Assembly (NCBI RefSeq): GCF_025060895.1
Contig: NZ_JANZKV010000042.1
Span: 124,001-188,000 of the forward strand
Direction of reading: 5' to 3'
DNA length: 64,000 nt
Source of the DNA: Stieleria sedimenti
Lineage (GTDB): Bacteria > Planctomycetota > Planctomycetia > Pirellulales > Pirellulaceae
Position numbers and translations under genes: made by a program
Notes under the pieces: model-generated
The model's input: only the letters and a program-made list of their open reading frames with translations
Databases searched by the model: none
Told to the model about the DNA's origin: nothing
Shown: positions 7,955-16,386 of the stretch, piece by piece
Layout: every line of letters begins with the position of its first letter
Numbering within the stretch: position 1 is the stretch's first letter

Positions 7955-9430
7955 TCAGTGGCTGTGATGACTGTGAGAATGTTCGTGTCCGTCGCCAGAG
8001 GCTTCGCTGCCTCCGGCACGTATGCCAGCTACCGTAACCGTAAAAACGACTGCGATGACGATTGCCAGTGCCGTCACCCATTTCCGAAAGATGCTTCTGG
8101 CACTCGTCGGTGCCGTGTCTTCCGTCAAGGAAAATGACTCGGTGTGGATGTTGTGGCGCGGCACCTTGTGATGCCGCAGGGCAGTGACGACCTTACTGGT
8201 CATCGCCGCAGGGCCGCACAAATAGAAGCCGGTTCTCATTAGCTCGCCGCCGAGCAAGCGGTTGAGCAACTTTCCATCAATGTGTCCGTTTTCACCCGCC
8301 CAAGGTTTATCTGGTGCGGACAAGACATGCTCGACCTGCAATGACGGTTGTTGTGTCGATTGCATCTCATCTAACTCGCTGCGAAACACGATGTCCGCTT
8401 CGGTCTTATTGCCATAGATCAGTGTGACAGGACGTTCATCACCAACGTCTCGCATGTGACGAAGCATGCTCATCAGCGGCGTGATGCCGATGCCGCCAGC
8501 GATGAACACGAGTTCGGATTCGTCCCGGTTCAAGGTGTAGGAAAAGCGACCAAAGTTGCCCTGCACAATCGCTGTTTCGCCACTTTGAATCTTGCCGACT
8601 TGACTGGTGAAATCTCCCGAAGCTTTGATCGTGGATTCGACAAACCCGGTCAGTGTCGGGCTGGAGGAAATCGTGAAGTGGTGTTCCTCCGCAGGAACAA
8701 CAGCGGAGTTTGGAAACGTCAAGAAGTGAAACTGACCCGGCAAATGGTTTGCTGTTTCACCCTCGGGCAACGCGAATCGCAACGTGCAAACATCAGGTGA
8801 TTCCTGTCGAACGTCGTCAACGCGATATGGCTTGGACGCCAAGCGTCGCGGTCGGATGAGTCGATGCCAAACAAACGCGGCGATCGCTGCGCCGCCAAGC
8901 AGCACCCACAAAATCTGCATCGGCAATGCGGATAGATCACCGCCCGCGTACCAACTGTGGAGCAGCGCCAACGCGATGATCGCTATGGCCAGCGAATCAT
9001 GAAAAACTCGCCACCGCTCAAAGCTGAGCCTCAACGACCGACGGAACACGGAGATCAAAATGTGAACGAGTAAGAGCAACAACGTCGTCTTGCCAGCCCA
9101 GATGTACCAGGTCTGATCGAGACCGTAAAGCAGCTTCCAGTTCCCTTCGCCAAACGCTAGCAGGAAGGGATGCACGAGCAATAGGGCGAGTGCGAACATG
9201 CCCATCGAGCGGTGAAAGATCATCACGCTATCGAGGCCAACGTAGCGATTCGTTACTGGCAGCCGCGAGGCCAGGACAAACTGCATCAGCAGAACGCCGA
9301 TTCCGATCAGGCCACTATTCTTCGCCACCTCGCTCCAAAACGAATGGTCCGTTTGCGGGACCGCTAGCAAGGCGATCCAAACCGGTGCGGTCACGGTGAG
9401 CAAGTAGAGTGCGATGAGAGCAGTTTTCAT
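7955..9430 (-). CDS. Ferric-reductase-like membrane flavoprotein with His-rich tail
   Basis: A 491-residue protein. The N-terminal half has six or so membrane helices with paired His (IFHRSMGMF, LVHPFLLA, LVHILIS, VFHDSLA), as in ferric reductase/NOX-type heme b domains. It is followed by an FAD-binding domain (LPGQFHFLTF, HHFTISSSP) and an NAD-binding domain (FIAGGIGITPLMSML, FYLCGPAAM). Unusually, a further membrane helix near the end leads to a His-rich tail (HEHSHSHHSH), a probable periplasmic metal-binding end. Electrons would pass from NAD(P)H across the membrane. It lies 68 bases after the cytochrome gene, separated by a hairpin repeat. A decayed paralogue is at 4367-4760. Confidence 0.87.
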   Translation of the reverse strand: MKTALIALYLLTVTAPVWIALLAVPQTDHSFWSEVAKNSGLIGIGVLLMQFVLASRLPVTNRYVGLDSVMIFHRSMGMFALALLLVHPFLLAFGEGNWKLLYGLDQTWYIWAGKTTLLLLLVHILISVFRRSLRLSFERWRVFHDSLAIAIIALALLHSWYAGGDLSALPMQILWVLLGGAAIAAFVWHRLIRPRRLASKPYRVDDVRQESPDVCTLRFALPEGETANHLPGQFHFLTFPNSAVVPAEEHHFTISSSPTLTGFVESTIKASGDFTSQVGKIQSGETAIVQGNFGRFSYTLNRDESELVFIAGGIGITPLMSMLRHMRDVGDERPVTLIYGNKTEADIVFRSELDEMQSTQQPSLQVEHVLSAPDKPWAGENGHIDGKLLNRLLGGELMRTGFYLCGPAAMTSKVVTALRHHKVPRHNIHTESFSLTEDTAPTSARSIFRKWVTALAIVIAVVFTVTVAGIRAGGSEASGDGHEHSHSHHSH

Positions 9431-9433
9431 TTT

Positions 9434-9497
9434 TAGTGGGGAGTGGGGAGTGGGGGAATCAAACTCTTAACTCCCAACTCCTCACTCCCCCCCTCTC
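9434..9497. repeat. G-rich/C-rich inverted repeat (hairpin)
   Basis: GGGGAGTGGGGAGTGGGGG is followed by ACTCCCAACTCCTCACTCCCC. It lies between the reductase and 7-heme cytochrome genes and could set differential expression within the operon. Confidence 0.75.
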
Positions 9498-10283
9498 CTA
9501 GTGATGCTTGTACCATCCAGCTCGTTTGATGTCGTTCCAGCTCGTTGTTTGATGACACTGGTGACATTGTTCGACTCGGGCGTGCGGTTTGCCCGCGACC
9601 TTGGCTGAGATCATCTTGAAGTGCATCATGTAGTGGCTTGGTGGTGCTTGGTGGCATTGGTTACAGTCGGTCGAGTTGGTTGAGGGGTGTTTGAATTCGG
9701 GGATCGTCCAGCGGTCGGTTGCATGGCATTGGGCACAATCTCTGCCGAATAAGCTGCGGTGTTGGTCATCATTGGAATGGCACGAAGCACAGTCGAGCAC
9801 CGATTCTTGCAGGCTGATCCGTTCGTGCGGTGGAGACGCCAGTCGAAGTTTATCGACGAGCATGTTATAGGCCGACGCTTCTTCAGTTCCCGCTTCCGCG
9901 CTTTGCATTTCCTTCATCCCGATCGAGGTCAGTAGCGTGTGGTCCATTTCCGACAAGCTCGCATCCACCCCTTGGTGTTCGAGGTGGCATTGCTTGCAGG
10001 TGCCGATGCTAGCGTGAAAGGCTGTCGGTTGTCGTTGCAGAATCGACTCGTTGTTGGCGTGACACAAAATGCACTTCGCGGTGTCAACACCCATCACCGG
10101 CGTATGGCAGGCTTGGCAATTGTCGCCAAGGTTGGCGTGAGCAGCCGAAAGCGTACCGGGATTGACCGAGCGGTGCAGCGTGTGTGACACGGCATCCGTT
10201 TCCGACTCCGGCAAAATGCCCATGGCGTAGGCAGTCGACAGGATTGCCGCGAGCGTGATGAAGATAAGTAGATTGCGTTTCAT
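9498..10283 (-). CDS. Seven-heme cytochrome c (exported)
   Basis: A 261-residue protein with an N-terminal signal or anchor (residues 1-21) and seven CxxCH heme-binding motifs in order: CQACH, CILCH, CKQCH, CASCH, CAQCH, CNQCH, CHQCH. Additional His residues (HASIG, HANLG, HPSTN, HARVE) can serve as distal ligands. It should be a periplasmic electron carrier. It starts 12 bases after the b-type membrane protein gene, which itself lies 3 bases after the ferredoxin-reductase fusion, so electrons probably pass from the fusion protein through the membrane subunit to this cytochrome. Confidence 0.92.
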   Translation of the reverse strand: MKRNLLIFITLAAILSTAYAMGILPESETDAVSHTLHRSVNPGTLSAAHANLGDNCQACHTPVMGVDTAKCILCHANNESILQRQPTAFHASIGTCKQCHLEHQGVDASLSEMDHTLLTSIGMKEMQSAEAGTEEASAYNMLVDKLRLASPPHERISLQESVLDCASCHSNDDQHRSLFGRDCAQCHATDRWTIPEFKHPSTNSTDCNQCHQAPPSHYMMHFKMISAKVAGKPHARVEQCHQCHQTTSWNDIKRAGWYKHH

Positions 10284-10295
10284 GGAGATCGAGTC

Positions 10296-11060
10296 TTATT
10301 CAAACCACCGCAAGCCGAAGTAGACGGCGTAATAAACATGCACAAACATCAGGCCGTAGAGAACGAACGAAATCACAATATGAAACTTCAACCACTTCCC
10401 GAACCATTGTTTGAAGTCCTCGTGCGTCGCGATTGCAAACTCGACATCGGCAATAGATTCTGCAAGACGAACGAGTGTGATCGTACTCTGCCCTGATGAG
10501 TCCACTGTGTCGCTCGCTTCCGGCAGAAGGAAGCCAGCAGTCAGACGGCTGAAGAATCCGGAGAACAGTCGCAAGCTTTCAGCGGTAGCTGGATGAGAAC
10601 CAACCTCCACTACAGCTTGGTCGTAGGCGGTTTGCAATTCCGAGAGCATCGCCTTTTTGGCTTTGATCTCCGTAGCGAATCCCGACATCAGATATCGCCC
10701 AATGAAACCACTGACAACAACCAGCAATGTCATCGCCGTCAGCGTGATCCCCAGCGCACTGTTGTATTTGTGGCCACTGTGCAGGATGACCAGAATCGGC
10801 CCCAACACGCCCGCATAGATATGCCACGCGAGCAGCGTTCGCATCGAAACGTGTTTGGTGACGGCCTGCTTCAACTGCTTGTTGCGTTTGACGACCAGGT
10901 AAGCCAGGGGCACCAGCATCAGCAGCGCCCCGGTGACGCCAAGAACGCCTCCCCAAAAACTGCCTGCGAAGCGATGAGAATGATGTAGCGGAAAGCCAAG
11001 CCATGCGAGCAGCATGAGGAAGACGAGGCCGGTGACGACTATCTTTTCGCGTTCTTTCAT
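10296..11060 (-). CDS. Membrane b-type cytochrome-like subunit
   Basis: A 254-residue protein with about five membrane helices. Conserved-looking His pairs lie in or at helix ends: HHSHRF, WHIYAGVLGP, LHSGHKYN, KFHIVIS and VHVYYAVYFGLRW. This arrangement fits a cytochrome b561/NrfD-like heme b carrier, but I cannot name the family with certainty. A long loop between helices (about 135-210) is soluble. It sits between a soluble-side reductase and a periplasmic multiheme cytochrome, separated by 3 and 12 bases, which argues for a transmembrane electron conduit. Confidence 0.75.
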   Translation of the reverse strand: MKEREKIVVTGLVFLMLLAWLGFPLHHSHRFAGSFWGGVLGVTGALLMLVPLAYLVVKRNKQLKQAVTKHVSMRTLLAWHIYAGVLGPILVILHSGHKYNSALGITLTAMTLLVVVSGFIGRYLMSGFATEIKAKKAMLSELQTAYDQAVVEVGSHPATAESLRLFSGFFSRLTAGFLLPEASDTVDSSGQSTITLVRLAESIADVEFAIATHEDFKQWFGKWLKFHIVISFVLYGLMFVHVYYAVYFGLRWFE

Positions 11061-11063
11061 TGC

Positions 11064-13097
11064 TTACGCCTCCACGCTCACATCCTCTGTCGACTTCGAC
11101 TGACAAGCCAGGATCATTCCCGCTTCTTTCTCGTCCGGTTCCAGACCGTCGTCGACCTCCATTGACACGTTGCCCGAAAGCAGCTTCACCCGGCATTCGC
11201 CACAGGTGCCGACTCGGCATGAGTAATCAATATCGACTCCGATCCGTTCGGACGCTTCGAGAATCGTTTCGTCCGGAGGCAACGAAGTGGACTTGTTGGA
11301 TGTCGCGAACGTGACCTTCGCTCCCGTCGCTTTCTCTTGGCGAGCCTCTTGTTTCTCTGCAACCTTCGCCTTCGGCTTCTGTGTGGAACCAAAGTTTTCG
11401 GTGTGAATGCTCTCGGCTGGCACTTCCAGTTCCGCGAGCATCGCTTTGGTGGCTTCCATCATGGCCGGAGCACCACAGATGTGAATGCGTTTTGACGCGA
11501 TGTTCGGCACCCACTCGGCCAGCAATTCTTTATTTAGGCGACCGCTCGTATAGCCGTTAAGATCTTCCTTGATCCGACTCATCGCGACGTGGACGTGCAG
11601 GTTGCCAAATTGCTCTTGAAGTCGTTTGAGTTCCGATTCAAAGATGAAGTGTGCAGGATCGCGGCACGCGGCGATAAAATGAATCTCGCCGGGCCACGCC
11701 ATGTCCGTGAGCGCTCTCGCGATGCTCATCATCGGTGTGATTCCGACGCCACCGGAGATCAATACGATGTCGTCGGATTCCTTCCCCGAGAAGACGAACT
11801 TGCCACTCGGGGCTTTGACTTCCAACGTGTCGCCGACTTTCACTTGGTCATGCAGGTAACGAGACCCCGCGCCTTTATCTTCACGTTTGACAGTGACCTC
11901 GCAGAAGTAGCCCTGGGTCGGCGAAGATGAAATTGTGTAGCTGCGTTTGATCGGTGTCTCGGCAACCGGCAGTGTCAACGTCAGAAATTGACCCGGCAGG
12001 TAGCTGAACGGAATGCCGCCCCCATGGCAGGCGACAAAGCGAAACGTCTTCACGTCTTCTGTTTCTTGAATGATCTTGGCAACCCGCAACTTACAGAGTT
12101 TCTTCTTGCCAACGGCGAGCAACCCGTTGTGACTGACGCCCTTGACGTCTTGTTCGGTAACGCATCCATCATCGGTGTCGCAACAGTCGGTTGAAGAAGG
12201 GGAGTTTGGAGTCGTTGTTGTATTGCTCCCACCTCCCCCACTCCCAACTCCCAGCTTTGCTCCTCCACTCGCTGACGCCCCTACTCCCGTACTCCCACCT
12301 CCTTCACTCGACGCTAGTCGTTCCAGCAGCGAAGCGGCGCGGCGCATTTTGAAGAAGTACATCCAGATCATGGTTACCGCGAACAGTACCAGGATCACCA
12401 TCACGAGCGTGTGAAACGGTGTCATGCCCCATAGCCAAGCGTTCGACGCTGCCACTGGAGTACCGTCACTCAGGTTCATTTCGTTTTTGAACCACTGAAG
12501 GGCGACACTGCGTGGTGCTTTGCCTTCGCGAAGTGCGCGATGGGCTGCTAAACCACTTTCAAAATCACCGAGTCCTTCGCGAATCTTGGCGGTTGCAGCC
12601 TGCATGGCTACGAAATCATCGCTGCCCGCTGAAATGGAAAGCTCGTCAAAGCCTTCGCTCAAGACCCGGGTCCCCGCGATCATTCGCTGGTGCGCCTCGT
12701 GCTCCAACTCGCCACGTCGCTCCATCGGCAAATCGGGCAATTCCATCAACGATGGATACAGGTCTTTCGGTTTGGGCGCACCCATTTTTTCCATCATGCC
12801 ACCCATTCCGCCGCCACCCATCATCCCGACGCCGCCTTCGCCACCTCCCATCATTCCTCCCATGCCACCGCCTTTTCCGCCCAGCATTCCCGGCCCAGTT
12901 CCTTCGGGCGGGCCACCCATTTCCTTGCCGCCCATGCCACCCATTCCTGACTCGCCAAACGTTTTTGCAGCTTCTTCGGGATGGTGGCTGGCGTGTTCTT
13001 CTGGCGAAATCTGGGCGTACGCGATTCCGGACGCGGCCAACCCAACCACCATCATTGTGGCGACCGGCAAAAGAAAAACGGCAATACGGCTTTGCAT
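11064..13097 (-). CDS. Membrane-anchored flavin reductase with C-terminal 2Fe-2S ferredoxin domain
   Basis: About 677 residues from the ATG at 13097 (preceded by GAGAGAG). Order of parts: signal or anchor; Gly/Met-rich stretch; a helical domain with His; a membrane helix (near WGMTPFHTLVMVILVLFAV); a Gly/Ser linker; an FAD domain (YLPGQFLTLTLP, RSYTISSSP); an NAD domain (ISGGVGITPMMS, HICGAPAMM); a plant-type 2Fe-2S domain (YSCRVGTCGECRVKL and a distal LACQ). The linker is encoded by a copy of the G-rich/C-rich repeat at 12190-12310. It is first in an operon with the b-type subunit and 7-heme cytochrome, under an ECF-type promoter at 13137-13166. Confidence 0.85.
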   Translation of the reverse strand: MQSRIAVFLLPVATMMVVGLAASGIAYAQISPEEHASHHPEEAAKTFGESGMGGMGGKEMGGPPEGTGPGMLGGKGGGMGGMMGGGEGGVGMMGGGGMGGMMEKMGAPKPKDLYPSLMELPDLPMERRGELEHEAHQRMIAGTRVLSEGFDELSISAGSDDFVAMQAATAKIREGLGDFESGLAAHRALREGKAPRSVALQWFKNEMNLSDGTPVAASNAWLWGMTPFHTLVMVILVLFAVTMIWMYFFKMRRAASLLERLASSEGGGSTGVGASASGGAKLGVGSGGGGSNTTTTPNSPSSTDCCDTDDGCVTEQDVKGVSHNGLLAVGKKKLCKLRVAKIIQETEDVKTFRFVACHGGGIPFSYLPGQFLTLTLPVAETPIKRSYTISSSPTQGYFCEVTVKREDKGAGSRYLHDQVKVGDTLEVKAPSGKFVFSGKESDDIVLISGGVGITPMMSIARALTDMAWPGEIHFIAACRDPAHFIFESELKRLQEQFGNLHVHVAMSRIKEDLNGYTSGRLNKELLAEWVPNIASKRIHICGAPAMMEATKAMLAELEVPAESIHTENFGSTQKPKAKVAEKQEARQEKATGAKVTFATSNKSTSLPPDETILEASERIGVDIDYSCRVGTCGECRVKLLSGNVSMEVDDGLEPDEKEAGMILACQSKSTEDVSVEA
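12190..12310. repeat. G-rich/C-rich repeat inside a coding region
   Basis: The plus strand reads GGGGAGTTTGGAGTCG, then CTCCCACCTCCCCCACTCCC and further CTCCCGTACTCCCACCTCC units, as in the intergenic copies. Here it is translated, giving the linker STGVGASASGGAKLGVGSGG between the membrane helix and the FAD domain of 11064-13097. Confidence 0.7.
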
Positions 13098-13136
13098 CGA
13101 GCGAACTCTCTCATTTCGTGTGATGTCAATACCGCT

Positions 13137-13166
13137 TTGGATGCGGCAGTCCTTCCGTTTCTTCAC
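13137..13166 (-). promoter_or_regulatory. ECF-type promoter for the electron-transfer operon
   Basis: On the minus strand: GTGAAGAA (13159-13166), 15 bases, CATCCAA (13137-13143). One mismatch in each element with the same spacing; 40 bases from the ATG at 13097. Confidence 0.72.
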
Positions 13167-13226
13167 GAACAAACCTGAACGGCTGCAAATCACTTCCGAA
13201 TTTGTTTAGAAAATTTTTGATTTGCC

Positions 13227-13256
13227 GCGAAGGATTCCATCCTCTTGTGCATCAAA
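13227..13256 (+). promoter_or_regulatory. ECF-type promoter for gene 13314-13706
   Basis: On the plus strand: GCGAAGGA (13227-13234), 15 bases, CATCAAA (13250-13256). It is divergent from the promoter at 13137-13166 and 58 bases upstream of the start codon. Confidence 0.7.
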
Positions 13257-13313
13257 TCTCGCAACACTGGCCCAGAACAGGGCGTTGAATGAGTCGCGAT
13301 CACGGACGATCCC

Positions 13314-13706
13314 ATGAACCCAATGCTTTTTGGCCTAATGAAACTTGCTGCCCTCATCGCCGTCGTCGTGTTCTCGGCCGGGGCACCGCAGCCTTCCACT
13401 TGCAAATGCGAGCATTGCCCGTCGAAAGTCGGTTCGTCCGTTACTTCAGCAGAGTCTGCACCGGAATGCTGCTGCGGAACTGATTCCTCGGCACCTTGCC
13501 AGTCATGCCCTTGTAGATGTCAGCAATCATCGCCTGATCAGGGGCTTGAGCCACAATCCGAAGTTCCATCGCCGATTTTCGCGAGCGAGCGAGTCTTTGC
13601 TTCGCACTGGACAGGCAGTTCACTTTCCCGCGCGGTCCCGCAGGCTTCTCCCGCGGTGCTAGCGGGTGCGCCGCTTTGCGTTGCCCTGTGTCGTTTTCGT
13701 TTGTAG
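13314..13706 (+). CDS. Small exported Cys-rich protein
   Basis: A 130-residue protein with a signal peptide (residues 1-23) followed by a dense Cys region (CKCEHCP, CCCGTDSS, CQSCPCRC) and a Cys-poor tail. No family was recognised. The Cys clusters suggest metal binding outside the cytoplasm (inference). A second protein of the same style (20786-21388) heads the Cus operon. It is first in a possible three-gene unit with the receiver-like and CsrA-like genes, and an ECF-type promoter lies 58 bases upstream. Confidence 0.65.
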   Translation: MNPMLFGLMKLAALIAVVVFSAGAPQPSTCKCEHCPSKVGSSVTSAESAPECCCGTDSSAPCQSCPCRCQQSSPDQGLEPQSEVPSPIFASERVFASHWTGSSLSRAVPQASPAVLAGAPLCVALCRFRL

Positions 13707-13778
13707 TGCACGTCATTTCCGACGTTCGCTCCACTGCAACAAACCAAACGACATTCTCAAACGGAAAGTGATTTCAAG

Positions 13779-14501
13779 ATGATCATGCAAGAACGATATG
13801 CGCCCATCGCAACAGCAAGCTATCAACGCGGTGCCACCGAGCCACTCCTAATTGGCTGCCCGGTATGCGGACGCCCCGCGAAGGTTCGCCCGAAACTCGT
13901 TGGCGAAGAAGTTGCGTGCGGGCACTGCCACGGCACCTTTGTCGTGACGGAACAAATGAATGGCGAGAAGCTTGCGAGATCAACAACCGCTGATCGAAAG
14001 ACCTCGAAACAAGAATCGCCCATTCGCTCGACACCAACACGGCCATCTCGCAAACAGGAGAATCTGCCCAAACCGCATCAAAGTCGCCGATCAACGCCCC
14101 GTCCCATCGCATTCATCGTCGAACCACGCGACGAGGTTTACGCTCGATTGGCCGGTGATCTGATCGAAGCTGGCTATCGCGTCGTCACAGCCTTGTCGGC
14201 TACGGATGCACTGAAGGCGTGCGAAAAGTATCGCCCTAAACTCGTCGTGGCGCAGCTTGCCCTTCCAAGCCCAAAGGCATGGCAGTTAGCTCCGAAGCTC
14301 GCGATGCTCGATTGCGATACGCGAGTCGTTTTGTACGGTGCTGAGGTTGCCGTCCACGACTATGCCATGGCCGACTTCTTGGGCATCGAAGAGTTAATTG
14401 AGTACGGCGGTGACCTGTTTCGTCTTTCGGCTCGGATTCGTCAGGTGCTTGGTACCGAGTCGCCTTTTCAAAATGAATCAAAATACCGAAGCGTTGCCTA
14501 A
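13779..14501 (+). CDS. Zinc-ribbon plus receiver-like domain protein
   Basis: A 240-residue protein. Residues 26-50 form a zinc ribbon (CPVCGRP...CGHCHG). A basic, Ser/Pro/Arg-rich linker follows. Residues about 108-230 look like a response-regulator receiver fold (PIAFIVEPRDEVYARLAGDLIEAGYRVVTA), but the phospho-acceptor Asp expected after the third strand is not obvious (PKLVVAQLALPSP). It is probably a non-phosphorylated pseudo-receiver; the role is unknown. It lies 72 bases after the Cys-rich gene and 53 bases before the CsrA-like gene. Confidence 0.65.
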   Translation: MIMQERYAPIATASYQRGATEPLLIGCPVCGRPAKVRPKLVGEEVACGHCHGTFVVTEQMNGEKLARSTTADRKTSKQESPIRSTPTRPSRKQENLPKPHQSRRSTPRPIAFIVEPRDEVYARLAGDLIEAGYRVVTALSATDALKACEKYRPKLVVAQLALPSPKAWQLAPKLAMLDCDTRVVLYGAEVAVHDYAMADFLGIEELIEYGGDLFRLSARIRQVLGTESPFQNESKYRSVA

Positions 14502-14554
14502 AAACGGCGTCGCCCAAACAACACAAACAAGCCAATTATCGAAGGACCGATTTC

Positions 14555-15247
14555 ATGCTAATTCTGTCACGCAAAATGGGCGAGTCGATTTGCTTGCCCG
14601 GAACGAACACAACGATCACGATACACCGGACATCTGGCGGTCGAGTGTCATTGGCAATCGACGCACCACGCGAGCTCGCCAATACAACTGAACGCTTTTC
14701 AACCACATCTAGTGTCATCGAAACCGCGATAGCGAGACTGGCGTGCGGAACCGATTTATTATCGCCATCGACGAAGACCGGCAAGCAGATCGGATGCCGC
14801 GACCCAAGTGACAAATCCGATGCAGAGTCCAGCAACATCTTGGACGAAGCAGCCCCACCGCGGAGTGCGATGGGGCAATCAGACTTGGATAACCTCGCTA
14901 CAGGCCACGGATCAGTAACCGCAACCCGACCGTACGCGACGATGAAGTACTCGGCGAGGGGTAACGAGCGCCGGTCGGTAGCTGGAATAGGCTGGGGTGT
15001 AGCTGGGATAGTAGCTGCCATAGCCAAAGCCGCCGTAGCCAATGCCACTGTAACCCACTCCATAGCCAAGCCCGGTTCCGTAGTAGCTGGCTCCGTGCCC
15101 GTAGCCACTGTATCCATGCCCGTAACCACCGTGTCCGTATCCGCCATGGCTGTAACTGCCGTGGCCTCCGTAGCCATGTCCACTTCCCACATGACTGCCA
15201 CTTGCATGACCTCCGCCCCCATGACCGCCACTAGCCATTGCGGGTGA
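14555..15247 (+). CDS. CsrA-like protein with long C-terminal extension
   Basis: Residues 1-40 follow the CsrA pattern: MLILSRKMGESICLPG (with Leu4 and Arg6), then RVSLAIDAPREL. The RNA-binding segment that normally reads VHREE is here NTTERF, so the key His and Arg are missing. After residue 49 there is no CsrA homology. The frame stays open for 180 more codons, the last 112 antisense to the Gly/Tyr/His-rich gene at 14912-15316; that part is probably not a real protein domain. RNA binding is doubtful. The true 3' end is uncertain. Confidence 0.5.
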   Translation: MLILSRKMGESICLPGTNTTITIHRTSGGRVSLAIDAPRELANTTERFSTTSSVIETAIARLACGTDLLSPSTKTGKQIGCRDPSDKSDAESSNILDEAAPPRSAMGQSDLDNLATGHGSVTATRPYATMKYSARGNERRSVAGIGWGVAGIVAAIAKAAVANATVTHSIAKPGSVVAGSVPVATVSMPVTTVSVSAMAVTAVASVAMSTSHMTATCMTSAPMTATSHCG

Positions 15248-15316
15248 GGACCATGAAATCGCTGCGGCTACAACAACTAAGCCAGCCAGTATCTTCAGTT
15301 TTGATGCGTTCTTCAT
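14912..15316 (-). CDS. Exported Gly/His/Tyr/Ser-rich low-complexity protein
   Basis: A 134-residue protein starting at the ATG at 15316 (AAAAGG upstream) with a clean signal peptide (residues 1-29, ending SSPAMA). It is followed by about 75 residues of Gly, His, Tyr and Ser in short GYGHG/GGYGH units, and a short basic C-terminus with one Cys. The His-rich part may bind metal; the Gly/Tyr part resembles surface or cell-wall structural proteins. No family was recognised. An ECF-type promoter at 15413-15442 supports a metal-stress role. Its 3' two thirds overlap the opposing CsrA-like frame. Confidence 0.72.
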   Translation of the reverse strand: MKNASKLKILAGLVVVAAAISWSSPAMASGGHGGGGHASGSHVGSGHGYGGHGSYSHGGYGHGGYGHGYSGYGHGASYYGTGLGYGVGYSGIGYGGFGYGSYYPSYTPAYSSYRPALVTPRRVLHRRVRSGCGY

Positions 15317-15412
15317 TTGAAATCGCCTTTTGAAAGGAACGTGAAGGCCCGTTCGGGCCAGTGCGTGAACAAGCGTGGCGGTCTGCAATGCAAGTGCCAC
15401 GCTTTCATCCAT

Positions 15413-15442
15413 TTGGATGCGTGTTTCACATGGTTCCTTCAC
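15413..15442 (-). promoter_or_regulatory. ECF-type promoter for gene 14912-15316
   Basis: On the minus strand: GTGAAGGA (15435-15442), 15 bases, CATCCAA (15413-15419); 97 bases from the start codon. Confidence 0.75.
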
Positions 15443-15640
15443 GCTGAGATCACGGATTCGCCGAAACATAGGGCGAGCCTGCTGGTCATGCCGATTGATT
15501 GGCCGTCTCGTTTGACCAATCTGGATCAAACGCTTAGTGTTTTCATACGTTCATGATCCAGGGAGCGGTCAACATGACCACTTGAAAACCTGGCTGCTTG
15601 CCGGCGTCCCCGGCTGTATCGCAAGTGAGTACGCAGGCCG

Positions 15641-16331
15641 TTAACGTCCTTGCACCGCATGCTCAGACGAAAAGAAACGCTTTGTGCCTTGCGCTTCAAT
15701 CGCATTGCCAATGCGATTGAGCGCGTGCGTATACGCAGCGGTTCGCATATCGATCTGATTCGTTGTCATCAGCTCATAGATGATGTTGAACTCACGCGTC
15801 ATGATCTGGTGCAGACGCTCGTGAACCTCAGCAACGGTCCAGTAGTAACCGGCTCGGTTCTGTGTCCATTCAAAATAGCTGACCGTCACGCCACCCGCGT
15901 TTGCCAGGATGTCCGGCTCCACCAGTGCCTGCTTGGCGTTCAGAATCACATCGGCATCCGTCGTTGTCGGCCCGTTGGCAACCTCGACGATCACCGGTGC
16001 AATCACCCTTTCCGCCGCCGAACGGGATGCCTGCGACCGCACATTTGCACGACATCCAGAAAGCGAGTGCTTTAACTTCGCCCAGATGAATATCCGGATG
16101 GAACCGAATGCCACCCTTGGTTGGGCCGCGTGTGTCATCGTGTCGAACGCGGTAACCTTCAAACACTCGTAGTGATCCGTCGTCCATCCGGATGGAAATG
16201 GAAACTTGCAGGATCGACTTGGGGTGTCGCAACCGTTCAAGAGACTCGCTCTCGATGTTTGCGAACTCCGCCGCGTGATTGAGTCGAAGGAGGGATTGCT
16301 CAAAGATGTCACCGGACGGTTCGATAGCCAT
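15641..16331 (-). pseudogene. gdhA: Glutamate dehydrogenase remnant (internal deletion and frameshift)
   Basis: The 5' part (from ATG 16331) reads as the N-terminus of a Glu/Leu/Phe/Val dehydrogenase, including GPTKGGIRFHPDIHLGEVKALAFWMSCKCAV cut here at GGGKG (about 16,020). From there the matching frame changes and continues as the family's C-terminal part (VEVANGPTTTDADVILN, ILANAGGVTVSYFEW). A normal enzyme has roughly 410 residues. Here about 180-200 central residues, including the NAD-binding fold, are missing and the two parts are out of frame. The enzyme cannot be functional. Confidence 0.85.
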
Positions 16332-16386
16332 GGAGTATCTCGAGTGAAAGCCGCGTAGAGTTTGGATTGCACATTGTCAGTTGCCG

